Numbered from the stretch's first letter, positions 17,031 through 26,988 are shown. The stretch is DNA of 64,000 bases from Providencia rettgeri (GCF_013255915.1 NZ_CP053896.1:1364001-1428000), one strand, 5' to 3'. Made by a program: numbers and translations. Notes: generated by a model from the letters alone, not told the origin.

Positions 17031-18026
17031 TCAAATATATCCATAAGTATTTAGCTGTTTTATTACTATATCTGTTAGTTTATTGGCGCGACTCCATTGA
17101 TTAATTTTGGCTAGTTTTGTGTTGCTACCGAGTCTTAAAACAAATTGGTCGAGTTGCTCTACAATAAAATTATTTTGATTAATCTCTTGATATGTTTCAT
17201 TAAAAGAGAGTTTTTCCTTTATCTCATATCGGTTATTACATTGTTTTAATGACAGTTTGTCTAAAATCTTCCCCGTATTGAAAAAGATTTCAAATGAAAT
17301 CAATAAACCGTTTTCTTGGCGTAAATTAATCATCAATACATCGCCATCGATTCTTTTAGTAAAGGGATGTGAGTATTGAATAGCGGGGGATGAAAGGACA
17401 AAATCAGGCATCAAGGATAACAATAATTCTATGTTTTTTGTGATGGTGTTTCGTAGTATATTGAATGGTAATTGATTTTCAGTTTCTATTATTCGGTGCG
17501 CTGTGATACGCAATAACCCTGTTTCGGTACCACGTTTAGACATTAAAGACGCTTTTATTTGATTGAACTGGTTATCAAAGCTAAGAGGTTGGTTATAATC
17601 AATCAATACATCATGGCGCATTGCTTGCTTTAATATCTCCTTCAATTCGTTTTCACTAAAGTTGGGGATATCATTCAATAGGATATCTTTTCCGGCAGAT
17701 ACCGCAGTCTGAATTGCAAATCTTAGTAACTCATCACTGCAAGTGGATGTCATTATAATGCAGTCAACGTCATCATTATTGATCAACTCTTCTATCTTTT
17801 TCTTTTGACACATAAAGTAAGTCATAGAAGGTAGAGATGGAGACAAATGGCAAATTGACTTTAGCTCACTATGATGAGCGCAGCATTTTATCGCATTTAT
17901 ATAAAGTTGGTTATAAGGTGCAGTGCCGATTAAACCAATACCAGAGCGATTAAGTGACGTGACAGAATGCTGCTCTTCAAGTAAACGAAGGTGGCCGAGT
18001 AAATAAAGAAAGTGTGTATTTAACAT
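17031..18026 (-). CDS. Degenerate Gfo/Idh/MocA-like protein next to the iol locus
   Basis: Protein of 331 residues that follows the layout of MocA-family dehydrogenases (a Rossmann start GIGLIGTAPYNQLYINAI after an N-terminal extension of about 28 residues; DVDCIIMTSTCSDELLRFAIQ). Key catalytic features are gone: the glycine pattern for NAD is altered, and the EKP motif with its catalytic lysine is replaced by LNDIPN. It is probably not a working dehydrogenase. It lies on the opposite strand from the iol genes, downstream of the RpiR-type regulator. It could be a sensor, partner or decaying paralogue. The frame is intact over its full length, which argues against a pseudogene. Confidence 0.65.
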   Translation of the reverse strand: MLNTHFLYLLGHLRLLEEQHSVTSLNRSGIGLIGTAPYNQLYINAIKCCAHHSELKSICHLSPSLPSMTYFMCQKKKIEELINNDDVDCIIMTSTCSDELLRFAIQTAVSAGKDILLNDIPNFSENELKEILKQAMRHDVLIDYNQPLSFDNQFNQIKASLMSKRGTETGLLRITAHRIIETENQLPFNILRNTITKNIELLLSLMPDFVLSSPAIQYSHPFTKRIDGDVLMINLRQENGLLISFEIFFNTGKILDKLSLKQCNNRYEIKEKLSFNETYQEINQNNFIVEQLDQFVLRLGSNTKLAKINQWSRANKLTDIVIKQLNTYGYI

Positions 18027-18260
18027 GCTTAGCCCTTATTCTTGGTTTTATCTAACACGAGATATAATCCCAACATAGCAGGGTGAAATAATAATTTCAT
18101 TTCATTGTCTTTTTAGAATTTGTATTTTCTGATGAGACTCACAAATTAAAGAAAAAAATGAAACTTAATTAGTTTTTAATAATGACGTCTACGTTAATTA
18201 GAGAAAGGACTGGAAGAGGCTCTGAATTAATGGAGGTGTTTAATTACAGAGCCATATATC

Positions 18261-19097
18261 TTAGACTAAGCTGCTGCCCTGACGGTAGGCTAATGCAACG
18301 GTCAGTGATTGTGCTAAACATAAGGTGGCTGATTGCGAACGAAATGCATCTACTTGGGCTTCTTTGATAACAAAACAAACATCGCTAAAACTTGCCAAAG
18401 GGCTAATTTGGCTGTCAGTAATAACGATTTGCTGCGCACCTGCTTGGGCCGCCTTCTCACTTACCATGACAGTTTCCGAGGCGTAAGGCGTGAAACTGAT
18501 TGAAATAACGACGTCATTTTCACTGATCCTGCTGATCTGTTCCTTGAACATTCCGCCAAGCCCATCAATAAGTACTGGGCGACATTCCAAATGGCTAAGA
18601 GCGTAACTTAAATACGTTGCAACGCTGAATGAGCGACGCAAACCGATAATATAGATATTTTGTGCATTTGCTAATAAGGATACGGCTTTTTCGATATCTT
18701 CAGCAGGGGTTCTGGCTGCCATTTGTTGTAAAGCTTGGGCGTTAGAATGAGCGAACTCCTTCAAAATTTGGGAAGGGTCATCTCCCAGTTCTTGGGAGCC
18801 GTCCATTTCACGAAACATGCGGGCTCTATCTGTGTAGCTGGCCGTTTCTTCAACGAGGTTCATACGAAACAATTGTTTCATTTCATTAAACCCACTGAAA
18901 TTAAACGCATTTGCAAAGCGGATTAGAGTCGAAGGCGGAACCTTAGCCTCTTTCGCAATGACGGCAACTGTATCAAATGCGACACTATTCGTATTATCTA
19001 ACACATAGCGTGCTACTTGCTGTAGCCGTTTACTTAATTCGTCATACCTTGAGCGAACTTGCTCTTGAAACTCATTTAAATTTGATGCACTTGACAT
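18261..19097 (-). CDS. iolR: RpiR-family regulator, probable inositol repressor IolR
   Basis: Protein of 278 residues: an N-terminal RpiR HTH (FDTVAVIAKEAKVPPSTLIRFANAFNFSGFNEMKQ) and a C-terminal SIS sugar-binding domain (IYIIGLRRSFSVATYLSYAL and VISISFTPYASETVMVSEKA). The start at 19097 is chosen because GGAGG lies 5 nt upstream; an upstream in-frame ATG at 19163 lacks one. It is divergent from iolA-iolD. RpiR-type IolR controls inositol genes in Salmonella, so the symbol is likely but rests on context. Inositol-derived phosphorylated sugars are the expected ligands. Confidence 0.88.
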   Translation of the reverse strand: MSSASNLNEFQEQVRSRYDELSKRLQQVARYVLDNTNSVAFDTVAVIAKEAKVPPSTLIRFANAFNFSGFNEMKQLFRMNLVEETASYTDRARMFREMDGSQELGDDPSQILKEFAHSNAQALQQMAARTPAEDIEKAVSLLANAQNIYIIGLRRSFSVATYLSYALSHLECRPVLIDGLGGMFKEQISRISENDVVISISFTPYASETVMVSEKAAQAGAQQIVITDSQISPLASFSDVCFVIKEAQVDAFRSQSATLCLAQSLTVALAYRQGSSLV

Positions 19098-19386
19098 ATA
19101 ACCTCCAGAATTTGGCTCTAATTGTAGTTGTTTTACGGCGTTAGTCGAATCTTTTTGAAACACTTAGTTCATATTTAAAAATTTTCTTTTTTTAGGATCT
19201 TAAAATAATTTGAATTTGGGATAATAAATTGAACAGCTTACATCAATTTGTTCTCTTATTTTCTTGATGGAAAGAAAGCCATGTTTAGCCCAATACAAAG
19301 GAAAAATAGCCAATAAATAAGTGATGGACATAAGTTTAAAATAGGTGTTTTTTAGCCGCGATTAAAAATTTCATAAAAACTTTGTC

Positions 19387-19445
19387 TAGATCACATAAAT
19401 TGAATGTTATTTCAAATTTAGTTGTAAATGAAACAAATATTTCAT
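19387..19445. promoter_or_regulatory. iolR-iolA divergent control region: two palindromes and a CRP half-site
   Basis: Two 16-bp inverted repeats with 6-nt spacers lie here: TTGAATGTTATTTCAA (19400-19415) and TGAAACAAATATTTCA (19429-19444). They start 29 bp apart. A strong CRP half-site TAGATCACA lies at 19387-19395. Similar TGAAAC/GAAC-type sites precede the downstream iol transcripts, so these are candidate RpiR operators. Binding itself is inferred. Confidence 0.6.
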
Positions 19446-19490
19446 ATACATTGAGTAACAAGGTAACTCTGTCAGCTAAAGAGAGGCAAC

Positions 19491-21002
19491 ATGGAACAGA
19501 TTCATAATTTCATTGGTGGTGAGATAGTATCCAGCAAAAGTGGGCGTTTTGCACCGGTATTCAACCCAGCAACGGGTGAGCAAATTGCTCAGGTTGTACT
19601 TAGCAGTGCCGATGAAACAAAAAAAGCAATTGAGATTGCGAATAAAGCATTCCCTAAATGGTCAAAACTTTCCCCTTTGAAACGTTCCCGGATCTTATTC
19701 AAATTTAAAGCATTGCTGGAAGAGAATATGGATGAACTGGCTCGTTTAATTTCAAGAGAACATGGTAAAGTTTTTTCTGATGCGGTAGGTGAATTAACTC
19801 GTGGTTTGGAAGTCGTTGAATTTGCATGTGGTATCCCTCACTTACAAAAAGGTGAGCACTCAGCCAATGTTGCTACCGGTGTTGATAGCCACTCATTAAT
19901 GCAACCTCTGGGGGTATGTGCGGGAATTACACCATTTAATTTCCCAGCAATGGTACCGATGTGGATGTTCCCAGTGGCTATTGCAACAGGCAATACCTTT
20001 GTTTTAAAACCATCAGAAAAAGACCCTTCTTTAGCATTAGGATTAGCTAAATTATTAAAAGAAGCAGGTTTACCTGATGGCGTATTTAACGTTGTTCAAG
20101 GGGACAAAGAATCTGTCGATGTGCTCTTAACTGCGCCAGAAGTCCAAGCCGTTAGTTTTGTTGGCTCAACACCTATTGCTGAATATATTTACACGACGGC
20201 ATCTGCTCATGGCAAACGCTGTCAAGCACTCGGTGGTGCGAAAAACCATTGTATTTTAATGCCGGATGCGGACATGGGGCAGGCGGCTAATGCCATTATG
20301 GGCGCGGCATTTGGTGCAGCGGGCGAACGTTGTATGGCATTATCTGTAGTCTTAGCCGTCGGTGATGAAACAGCAGATGCGCTCATTGCTAACCTGAAAG
20401 GTCAAATTGCTAAAATGTCCGTCGGGCCAGGTATTACGCAAGGCAAAGAAAATGATATGGGTCCCGTCATTTCAGCACAGCACAAAGCTAAAATCTGTGA
20501 CTATATTACTAGCGGTGAAAAACAAGGTGCGACGTTATTAGTTGATGGCCGTGATTTTAAAGTGAAAGGCTTCGAAAATGGTTATTTTGTAGGACCAACA
20601 TTATTTGATAATGTCACTCCTGAGATGGACATTTATAAAGAAGAAATTTTTGGACCTGTCTTAGCCGTAGTGCGTGTTCCAGACTTCGAAACGGGTTTGA
20701 AACTAATTAACCAACATGAATATGGAAATGGAACGGCTATTTTCACCCGTGATGGTGAAACGGCTCGTGAATTCCAAGAAAATGTCCAAGCTGGAATGGT
20801 TGGGATCAACATACCGATTCCAGTACCGATGGCATTCCACAGTTTTGGTGGTTGGAAACGTTCTATTTTTGGTCCATTAAATGTACATGGAAATGATGGT
20901 GTTCGCTTCTATACTCGCATGAAAACAGTCACTAGTCGCTGGCCTGCAAGTGTTCGCTTAGAACACCATGAAAGTAGTTTCACAATGCCAACCATGGAAT
21001 AA
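19491..21002 (+). CDS. iolA: IolA, (methyl)malonate-semialdehyde dehydrogenase (CoA-acylating)
   Basis: Aldehyde dehydrogenase of 503 residues that converts malonate semialdehyde (last step of inositol breakdown) to acetyl-CoA and CO2. Family features are clear: GGAKNHCILMPDAD with the nucleophile region AAGERCMALSV (Cys near residue 284) and the C-terminal GGWKRSIFGPLNVHG. It heads the iolA-iolD operon with GAGAGG before the ATG, 12 bp ahead of iolD. It is divergent from the RpiR gene. Confidence 0.95.
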   Translation: MEQIHNFIGGEIVSSKSGRFAPVFNPATGEQIAQVVLSSADETKKAIEIANKAFPKWSKLSPLKRSRILFKFKALLEENMDELARLISREHGKVFSDAVGELTRGLEVVEFACGIPHLQKGEHSANVATGVDSHSLMQPLGVCAGITPFNFPAMVPMWMFPVAIATGNTFVLKPSEKDPSLALGLAKLLKEAGLPDGVFNVVQGDKESVDVLLTAPEVQAVSFVGSTPIAEYIYTTASAHGKRCQALGGAKNHCILMPDADMGQAANAIMGAAFGAAGERCMALSVVLAVGDETADALIANLKGQIAKMSVGPGITQGKENDMGPVISAQHKAKICDYITSGEKQGATLLVDGRDFKVKGFENGYFVGPTLFDNVTPEMDIYKEEIFGPVLAVVRVPDFETGLKLINQHEYGNGTAIFTRDGETAREFQENVQAGMVGINIPIPVPMAFHSFGGWKRSIFGPLNVHGNDGVRFYTRMKTVTSRWPASVRLEHHESSFTMPTME

Positions 21003-21014
21003 ACGGAGACCCGT

Positions 21015-22952
21015 ATGAATAAGCAGAAAATGACGACCGCTCAGGCGTTGGTTAAATTTCTAAACCAACAATATGTTGATGTCGATGGTGAGCAGTATCC
21101 GTTTATTCAGGGAGTATTTACGATTTTTGGCCATGGTAACGTTGTGGGTTTAGGTCAGGCGCTCGAAGAGGCGCCTGGGCATCTACGTGTTTATCAAGGT
21201 TGCAACGAGCAAGGCATGGCACATATTGCGACAGGCTTTGCCAAACAAAAAAAACGTAAACAAATTTTTGCGGTTACGTCCTCTGTTGGCCCAGGTGCTG
21301 CGAATATGATCACAGCTGCCGCAACAGCCACGGCGAATCGCATCCCACTGTTATTACTACCTGGCGATACTTTTGCAACACGTCAGCCAGATCCCGTTTT
21401 GCAGCAAGTTGAACAGTATGGCGACGGAACAATAAGCACGAATGATTGTTTTCGACCTGTCTCACGCTATTGGGATAGGATTTCACGGCCTGAACAGCTA
21501 ATGGCAGCCATGGTTAATGCCATGCGGGTGTTAACGGATCCTGCGGATACTGGCGCGGTAACCATTTGCCTACCTCAAGATGTTCAAGGCGAGGCGTGGG
21601 ATTACCCCGATTATTTTTTCCAAAAACGCATCCATCGTATTGAACGTAGACCACCGACAACGGTGAGTATCGAAGAAGCCGTTCATCTGATCCGCAGTAA
21701 GAAAAAACCATTGCTCATCTGTGGCGGTGGTGTACGTTATTCCGAAGCTCACGAGGCATTTTTGCAATTTGCTGAAGATTACCGTATTCCATTTGGCGAA
21801 ACCCAAGCGGGTAAAAGTGCCGTCGTTGCTAGTCATCCCTTGAATATGGGCGGAATTGGTACAACAGGTGGGCTAGCAGCAAATTTGTTGGCTAAAGAAA
21901 CTGACTTAGTGATTGGGGTGGGGACTCGTTTTACGGATTTTACCACCGCCTCGAAGTCATTATTTAGTCATCCAAATGTAACCTTCTTAAATATCAATGT
22001 TGCGGAATTCGATGCAAGTAAGTTAGATGCATTGAAAGTGGTTGCAGATGCCAAAGAAGCACTTCAAGCACTGGATATAAAGCTGAAAGATTCTCACTAT
22101 GAAGCTCAGTGGGGGGATGAAATTCAGCAGTCTAAACAACAGTGGAAAAATGAGCTGGAGCGCTTGTTTAGTATACAGTATCGGCCATTAGATTTTGTCC
22201 CTGAAATTGCAGGCCATCTTGATGATAAGCTTGAAGAATACCGTAAAACGCTAGGTACAGAACTGGCACAAACACGGGTGCTAGGCTTGATGCAGCAATA
22301 CATGGAAGACGATGCCATTATTGTGGGGGCAGCAGGTTCATTACCGGGAGATTTACAACGTATTTGGCTACCAAAACAGCGAGATACTTATCATCTTGAA
22401 TATGGTTATTCATGCATGGGGTATGAAATTGCCGCCGCTGTTGGTGCTAAAATCGCTGCGCCGAAGCAACCTGTTTATGCGATGGTCGGAGATGGTTCTT
22501 ATTTGATGTTACACAGCGAATTACAAACCGCGATTCAGGAGAATATTAAGGTCACCATCTTACTGTTTGATAATGCAGGATTTGGTTGTATTAATAACCT
22601 GCAGATGAGCCAAGGAATGGGGAGTTTTGGTACAGAAAACCGCTACAGGAACCCACAAACGGGCTTGATGGATGGACCGTTAGTGAAGGTCGATTTTGCT
22701 AAAAACGCAGAAAGCTATGGCTGTAAAAGTTATCGGGTACATGATGAGGAACAATTGATTGCCGCACTGAAAGACGCGAAGTCCCATTCGGGCTGTGTAT
22801 TGATTGATATTAAAGTACTTCCGAAAACAATGACCGATGGTTATGAAGCTTGGTGGCGCACAGGCACGGCACAAGTTTCTAAAAAGCCTCAAATAGTTGC
22901 TTCCGCTGAAAAAATTAAAGAGATGGTTGAACATAAAGTTCGTCTTTATTAA
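21015..22952 (+). CDS. iolD: IolD, trihydroxycyclohexane-1,2-dione hydrolase
   Basis: Thiamine diphosphate enzyme of 645 residues that opens the ring of 3D-(3,5/4)-trihydroxycyclohexane-1,2-dione to 5-deoxy-glucuronate. The acetolactate-synthase-like architecture is visible: N-terminal domain with the Glu-containing [17 protein letters not shown], central domain, and ThDP-binding motif [17 protein letters not shown] with DNAGFGC. It follows iolA by 12 bp and ends at a strong terminator. Confidence 0.95.
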   Translation: MNKQKMTTAQALVKFLNQQYVDVDGEQYPFIQGVFTIFGHGNVVGLGQALEEAPGHLRVYQGCNEQGMAHIATGFAKQKKRKQIFAVTSSVGPGAANMITAAATATANRIPLLLLPGDTFATRQPDPVLQQVEQYGDGTISTNDCFRPVSRYWDRISRPEQLMAAMVNAMRVLTDPADTGAVTICLPQDVQGEAWDYPDYFFQKRIHRIERRPPTTVSIEEAVHLIRSKKKPLLICGGGVRYSEAHEAFLQFAEDYRIPFGETQAGKSAVVASHPLNMGGIGTTGGLAANLLAKETDLVIGVGTRFTDFTTASKSLFSHPNVTFLNINVAEFDASKLDALKVVADAKEALQALDIKLKDSHYEAQWGDEIQQSKQQWKNELERLFSIQYRPLDFVPEIAGHLDDKLEEYRKTLGTELAQTRVLGLMQQYMEDDAIIVGAAGSLPGDLQRIWLPKQRDTYHLEYGYSCMGYEIAAAVGAKIAAPKQPVYAMVGDGSYLMLHSELQTAIQENIKVTILLFDNAGFGCINNLQMSQGMGSFGTENRYRNPQTGLMDGPLVKVDFAKNAESYGCKSYRVHDEEQLIAALKDAKSHSGCVLIDIKVLPKTMTDGYEAWWRTGTAQVSKKPQIVASAEKIKEMVEHKVRLY

Positions 22953-22990
22953 TCAACATATTGCGCTAGTGCCTTATAGTGTCAAAATAA

Positions 22991-23023
22991 CTCGACGGTG
23001 TTTTACCGTCGAGGAATGTTTTT
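22991..23023 (+). terminator. Intrinsic terminator after iolD
   Basis: CTCGACGGT (22991-22999) pairs perfectly with ACCGTCGAG (23005-23013) around GTTTT; a T-rich tract follows after GAATG. It lies 38 bp after iolD. Confidence 0.88.
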
Positions 23024-23125
23024 CGTTTTCTTAATGAGTCAGATGTGTAACTAAGTAGGGTAGTTACTGGAAACTTAGCAGGGATTGCTTTGGTTTTTAT
23101 TTGCATAGTGGTTATCACTTGCCGT

Positions 23126-23206
23126 TCTATATTCGTCATACTTCAAGTTAAATGGGGATAGCGTTACGCTCATCGCCAATACAACTCGAATCATTTTGGA
23201 TTATAT
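23126..23206. repeat. YPAL-like enterobacterial palindromic repeat
   Basis: An 80-bp imperfect palindrome beginning TATTCGTCATACTTCAAGTT and ending AACTCGAATCATTTTGGA. The ends TTCAAGTT and AACTCGAA are complementary apart from one position. These ends resemble the YPAL-type repeats of Yersinia and related genera as I remember them. It directly abuts a terminator hairpin. Confidence 0.55.
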
Positions 23207-23231
23207 ACCCAGCTTTGGCTGGGTTTTTTTT
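23207..23231 (+). terminator. Intrinsic terminator abutting the palindromic repeat
   Basis: ACCCAGC (23207-23213) and GCTGGGT (23218-23224) enclose TTTG, followed by eight T. No gene ends close by on the + strand other than iolD about 250 bp earlier, so it may belong to an unseen small RNA or to the repeat. Confidence 0.85.
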
Positions 23232-23479
23232 ATGGTTTTTATAGTTTAAAAATTTATTTATTGAAATATATGTTTTATTGCGAGGTAGGGAAAGAACAAA
23301 AAAAGAAGTTATGGAAATTTAATATGCCGACAAACACAGACTTTATTGTTAAATGCTATTCGCTTGCATTGTCAATTTGTGATCTGAATAACACTAAAAA
23401 TACACTTTAATATAACATTTGTTATCTAGAGCCCAAAAATATAATTTTCAAAAAATTATAAATTGAAATGAACGTTTTA

Positions 23480-23504
23480 TTTGGTATATTCCGTAATATC
23501 CAAA
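23480..23504 (+). promoter_or_regulatory. iolG: Inverted repeat in the iolG leader
   Basis: TTTGGTATATT (23480-23490) and AATATCCAAA (23495-23504) form an imperfect inverted repeat 31 bp before the iolG ATG. An adjacent TGAAATGAACG resembles the candidate iol operators. It may be an operator or a leader hairpin. Confidence 0.4.
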
Positions 23505-23535
23505 TAGTGGATTTAAGGTATCAAGGAGCATTTGA

Positions 23536-24522
23536 ATGTTCAACATAGCACTATTCGGCGCAGGACGTATCGGACAGGTTCATGCTGTTAATATTGCCGG
23601 CCATAAAGAAACCAAACTTTATTCTGTCATCGACCCTTATCAACCGAATGCGGTTGCCTTGGCTGAAAAATACCAAGCCAAAGTTCAGACAACAGAAGAA
23701 GCAATGCAAGACCCTAATATACAGGGTGTTTTAATCGCTTCAGCCACAGATACTCACGCTGATCTAATCGAACTAGCAGCCAAACATAAAAAAGTGATTT
23801 TCTGTGAAAAACCTGTTCACCTCGACCTTGAGCGTGTGAAGCAGTGTTTAAAAAGCGTAAAAGAACATAACGTTCCACTGTTTATTGGTTTTAACCGTCG
23901 CTATGATCCTCAATTTCGCCACTTGAAAAATTTATTCCAACAAGGCGCTATTGGTAAAGCAGAATCTTTAATTATCACATCTCGTGACCCGTCACCACCA
24001 CCTGCAGAATATGTTAAAGTCTCCGGTGGTATGTTCAGAGATATGACTATTCATGACTTTGATATGGCGCGCTTTATGATTGGCGAGGAGCCTTGCTCTG
24101 TCTACGCACAAGGCAGCAATGTTGTTGACCCTGCGATCGGCCAAGCAGGTGATATTGATACCGCGTTTATTATCTTAAAATTCCCATCAGGCGCAATGGC
24201 GACCATCTCTAACAGCCGTCGTTCAGGTTATGGCTATGACCAACGCATTGAATTACATGGTGAAAAAGGATTATTAACGGCTGGTAATATTAAAGAGAAT
24301 AGTGTTGCGCTGTTAAGTGAAGTTGGGTGCTTATCGGCCAAGCCAGAGTATTTCTTCTTACAACGTTACCACGAAGCATACCAAGCAGAGTGGCAGCATT
24401 TTGTTGATATCTTAGCAGGCCGTGCGGAATCTGAAACGACAGGGACCGATGGTGAATTGGCTTTATATCTTGCAGACAAAGCACTGGAGTCACTCAAAAC
24501 AGGTAAAGAAGTTAAATTGTAA
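23536..24522 (+). CDS. iolG: IolG, inositol 2-dehydrogenase
   Basis: Gfo/Idh/MocA oxidoreductase of 328 residues that oxidises myo-inositol to 2-keto-myo-inositol with NAD. The Rossmann motif (ALFGAGRIGQVHA), catalytic EKP (VIFCEKPVHLD) and active-site helix (GGMFRDMTIHDFDMARF) are intact. An AAGGAGC site lies 8 nt before the ATG. It has its own upstream region (583 bp after iolD) with terminators before it, so it is probably a separate transcript. Confidence 0.92.
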   Translation: MFNIALFGAGRIGQVHAVNIAGHKETKLYSVIDPYQPNAVALAEKYQAKVQTTEEAMQDPNIQGVLIASATDTHADLIELAAKHKKVIFCEKPVHLDLERVKQCLKSVKEHNVPLFIGFNRRYDPQFRHLKNLFQQGAIGKAESLIITSRDPSPPPAEYVKVSGGMFRDMTIHDFDMARFMIGEEPCSVYAQGSNVVDPAIGQAGDIDTAFIILKFPSGAMATISNSRRSGYGYDQRIELHGEKGLLTAGNIKENSVALLSEVGCLSAKPEYFFLQRYHEAYQAEWQHFVDILAGRAESETTGTDGELALYLADKALESLKTGKEVKL

Positions 24523-24915
24523 TTAATGCGGTAATACTATTTAACTTGATTATAGACTTGCGGTTAAAAATTAATTTTTGGCCGCAATAGTAAATATATT
24601 CATTTATTAATGAGTATATAAAATACTGATATTACATTTTATTTAATACTCTTTAGGCTTTCAATATTCCGAGATTAATTGAGGCTTTTTATAATCTTAC
24701 TTTCTTTAATTTAACTGATGTATTCATCGTTTTAAATTTGCGAAATCTATTTTCAAAGAGTTTATCGATCAGGCCTAAAGCTAGCAAAGTAGCGATTCAA
24801 ACCAGAGTGCCAGAAACTTATTTCATTATTTAATATTTAACATTAAACATTTATTTAAATATTGAAAAATTGTTTTTTTGGTAAGACATAATGATTCAAA
24901 TAATAAGGTAATAAT
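24523..24915. other. AT-rich spacer between iolG and iolT with one hairpin
   Basis: A 393-bp stretch with no gene. A hairpin at 24558-24587 (TTGCGG...CCGCAA, inner AAAAATT/AATTTTT) lies 35 bp after iolG and could end that transcript, though no T-run follows. The rest is AT-rich and probably contains the iolT promoter. Confidence 0.6.
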
Positions 24916-26322
24916 ATGTCATTAATCATGAATCTCAATCAACAACAGAGAAAAAGGTTGCACCAAATAACCTTGGTTGCAACCTTTGGTGGATTACTAT
25001 TTGGTTATGATACTGGTGTCATTAACGGTGCATTTTCATCACTGAAAGAAAACATGGGCTTAACGCCAACCACAGAAGGGCTGGTAATGAGTGTCCTATT
25101 AGTGGGCGCAGCACTAGGCAGTGTTTGTGGTGGACGTGTAGCAGACTTTGTCGGGCGCCGTACTTATTTGCTTTACCTCTCATTTCTGTTTTTATTTGGG
25201 GCATTTTTATCTGCGGCAGCCCCAAATATTGAAGTTCTTCTTATTGCTCGGTTTATATTGGGCTTTGCGGTGGGCGGGGCTTCAGTGACGGCACCGACAT
25301 TTATTTCTGAAGTGGCTCCGACTGAAATGCGGGGGAAACTCACTGGGTTAAATGAAGTTGCTATTGTTATCGGGCAGCTAGCAGCATTTGCTATTAATGC
25401 GATTATCGGTTCAATTTGGGGCCATCTTCCTGATGTTTGGCGTTATATGCTGTTAGTACAAGCCGTGCCCGCGTTGTGTTTGCTATTTGGTATGTGGAAA
25501 GCGCCTGAAAGCCCACGTTGGTTAATGAGTAAAAACCGTCGTGAAGAAGCCTTGAAAATACTGAAGCAAATTCGTCCTGAAAAACGTGCAATTCAAGAAT
25601 ATGAAGATATCGTGACGTTATTAGATGTTGAAGCTGCGGAAGCTAAACGTCATCCGAATGCCAATAAACAAAATTTAGCGTTAATTTTTAATACACCTTG
25701 GATTTTTAAATTGGTTTTAATTGGGATGGTGTGGGCGGCATTACAGCAAACAACTGGGGTTAACGTTATTATGTATTATGGCACAGAAATTCTCAAAACA
25801 GCGGGTTTTTCTGAGCAAACATCTTTAGTTTTCAACGTATTAAATGGTGTTTTTTCTGTTGGTGGTATGGTGATAGGGGTGTTATTCCTTGTTGATCGAT
25901 TTAAACGTAAGACACTGATTGTTGGTGGTTTTGCGCTAATGGCATCGTTACACTTATTAATTGCAGCTACAGACTACTTTTTAACCGGGGATGTTAAAGC
26001 AACATTGATTTGGTTACTTGGCGCGGTGTTTGTTGGGGTTATGCAAGGAACGATGGGCTTTTTAACGTGGGTAGTACTTGCTGAGCTATTCCCACTTAAA
26101 ATTCGCGGGTTATCCATGGGGATCTCGGTCTTCTTTATGTGGATTATGAATGCGATTGTGAGTTATTTATTCCCTGTATTACAAGCAGAACTTGGTTTAG
26201 GTCCGGTATTCTTAATTTTTGCGGTAATAAACTACTTAGCTATCGTTTTTGTCGTGAAGTTATTGCCAGAAACATCAAACAAATCATTAGAGCAATTAGA
26301 AGAAGAGCTCTCATCAATGTAA
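24916..26322 (+). CDS. iolT: Sugar-porter MFS transporter, probable inositol importer IolT
   Basis: Twelve-helix MFS protein of 468 residues. Sugar-porter signatures are intact: GYDTGVINGA after helix 1, RVADFVGRRTYL in the 2-3 loop, PESPRWLMSKNR, and PETSNKSLEQLEE near the C-terminus. Position between iolG and a second inositol dehydrogenase supports myo-inositol as substrate. AATAAGGTAATAAT precedes the ATG. It is followed 54 bp later by an EIIA-domain gene. Confidence 0.9.
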   Translation: MSLIMNLNQQQRKRLHQITLVATFGGLLFGYDTGVINGAFSSLKENMGLTPTTEGLVMSVLLVGAALGSVCGGRVADFVGRRTYLLYLSFLFLFGAFLSAAAPNIEVLLIARFILGFAVGGASVTAPTFISEVAPTEMRGKLTGLNEVAIVIGQLAAFAINAIIGSIWGHLPDVWRYMLLVQAVPALCLLFGMWKAPESPRWLMSKNRREEALKILKQIRPEKRAIQEYEDIVTLLDVEAAEAKRHPNANKQNLALIFNTPWIFKLVLIGMVWAALQQTTGVNVIMYYGTEILKTAGFSEQTSLVFNVLNGVFSVGGMVIGVLFLVDRFKRKTLIVGGFALMASLHLLIAATDYFLTGDVKATLIWLLGAVFVGVMQGTMGFLTWVVLAELFPLKIRGLSMGISVFFMWIMNAIVSYLFPVLQAELGLGPVFLIFAVINYLAIVFVVKLLPETSNKSLEQLEEELSSM

Positions 26323-26376
26323 TTATTACTTATTGGTGGTGTGAATATACCTAATTAACTTAATCGAGGGTTGGAT

Positions 26377-26805
26377 ATGATAGAACAACTAACCACAAGT
26401 AATTTGCATTTAGGTTGTCAGGCAAGAAATAAAGCTGAAGTACTCAAAATGGTTGGTACGGAATTTAAAAATAAAGGTTATGTTGATAGGGATTGTGTAC
26501 ATTTCTTAACGGAAAGGGAGCAACAGATATCAACATTCTTGGGGAATGGCATCACGTTGCCACATCTACCTAAGTCCGCTAATGATATTATCTTGCATAC
26601 CGGTGTTGAAATTTTTCAATTTCCTGACGGTGTTATTTGGGACAGAACCAATGTGATGTTTATTGCCATAGGCGTGATTGCAAAATCAAGGGAACATATT
26701 GATGTACTTAGGGAAATTGCGTTGATTTTTAGTGACGAATTTATTGCCAATGCACTGTCTCTGACCTCAAGTAAAGAAGAGTTTTTAAGTATTCTTCATC
26801 GTTAA
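26377..26805 (+). CDS. Orphan PTS EIIA domain protein, mannitol/fructose type
   Basis: Protein of 142 residues with the EIIA(Mtl/Fru) layout and the phosphorylatable histidine in GNGITLPHLP (His63). No EIIB or EIIC domain lies in the window. The ATG at 26377 is chosen because GAGGG lies about 6 nt upstream; an in-frame TTG sits 6 bp earlier. It follows the inositol transporter gene, so it may link transporter activity or gene control to PTS phosphorylation state. The partner EI/HPr would have to be the general PTS proteins. The role is inferred. Confidence 0.72.
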   Translation: MIEQLTTSNLHLGCQARNKAEVLKMVGTEFKNKGYVDRDCVHFLTEREQQISTFLGNGITLPHLPKSANDIILHTGVEIFQFPDGVIWDRTNVMFIAIGVIAKSREHIDVLREIALIFSDEFIANALSLTSSKEEFLSILHR

Positions 26806-26821
26806 TTTTTAGTTCTGAAGA

Positions 26822-26858
26822 GAGTATGGGATCTTGCCAGATCCCATACTCAATAAAT
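26822..26858 (+). terminator. Strong hairpin after the EIIA gene
   Basis: GAGTATGGGATC (26822-26833) and GATCCCATACTC (26840-26851) form a perfect 12-bp stem with loop TTGCCA. The tail is AATAAATTT, so termination may be Rho-assisted or imperfect. Confidence 0.75.
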
Positions 26859-26988
26859 TTCATTTTTAGTTATTCTATTTCATTTTATTCCATCTCATCT
26901 TGACTCTATTATTTTTCCTTTCTTTAAATTTAATATTTATTTTCTTATAAATTAATTAATTACACTAAAAATTAACGTTAGATCACAT

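Noticed and set aside
18182-18367. 61-codon frame on the + strand near the RpiR gene
   Set aside because: Overlaps the 3' end of the RpiR gene and has no ribosome site or recognisable product.
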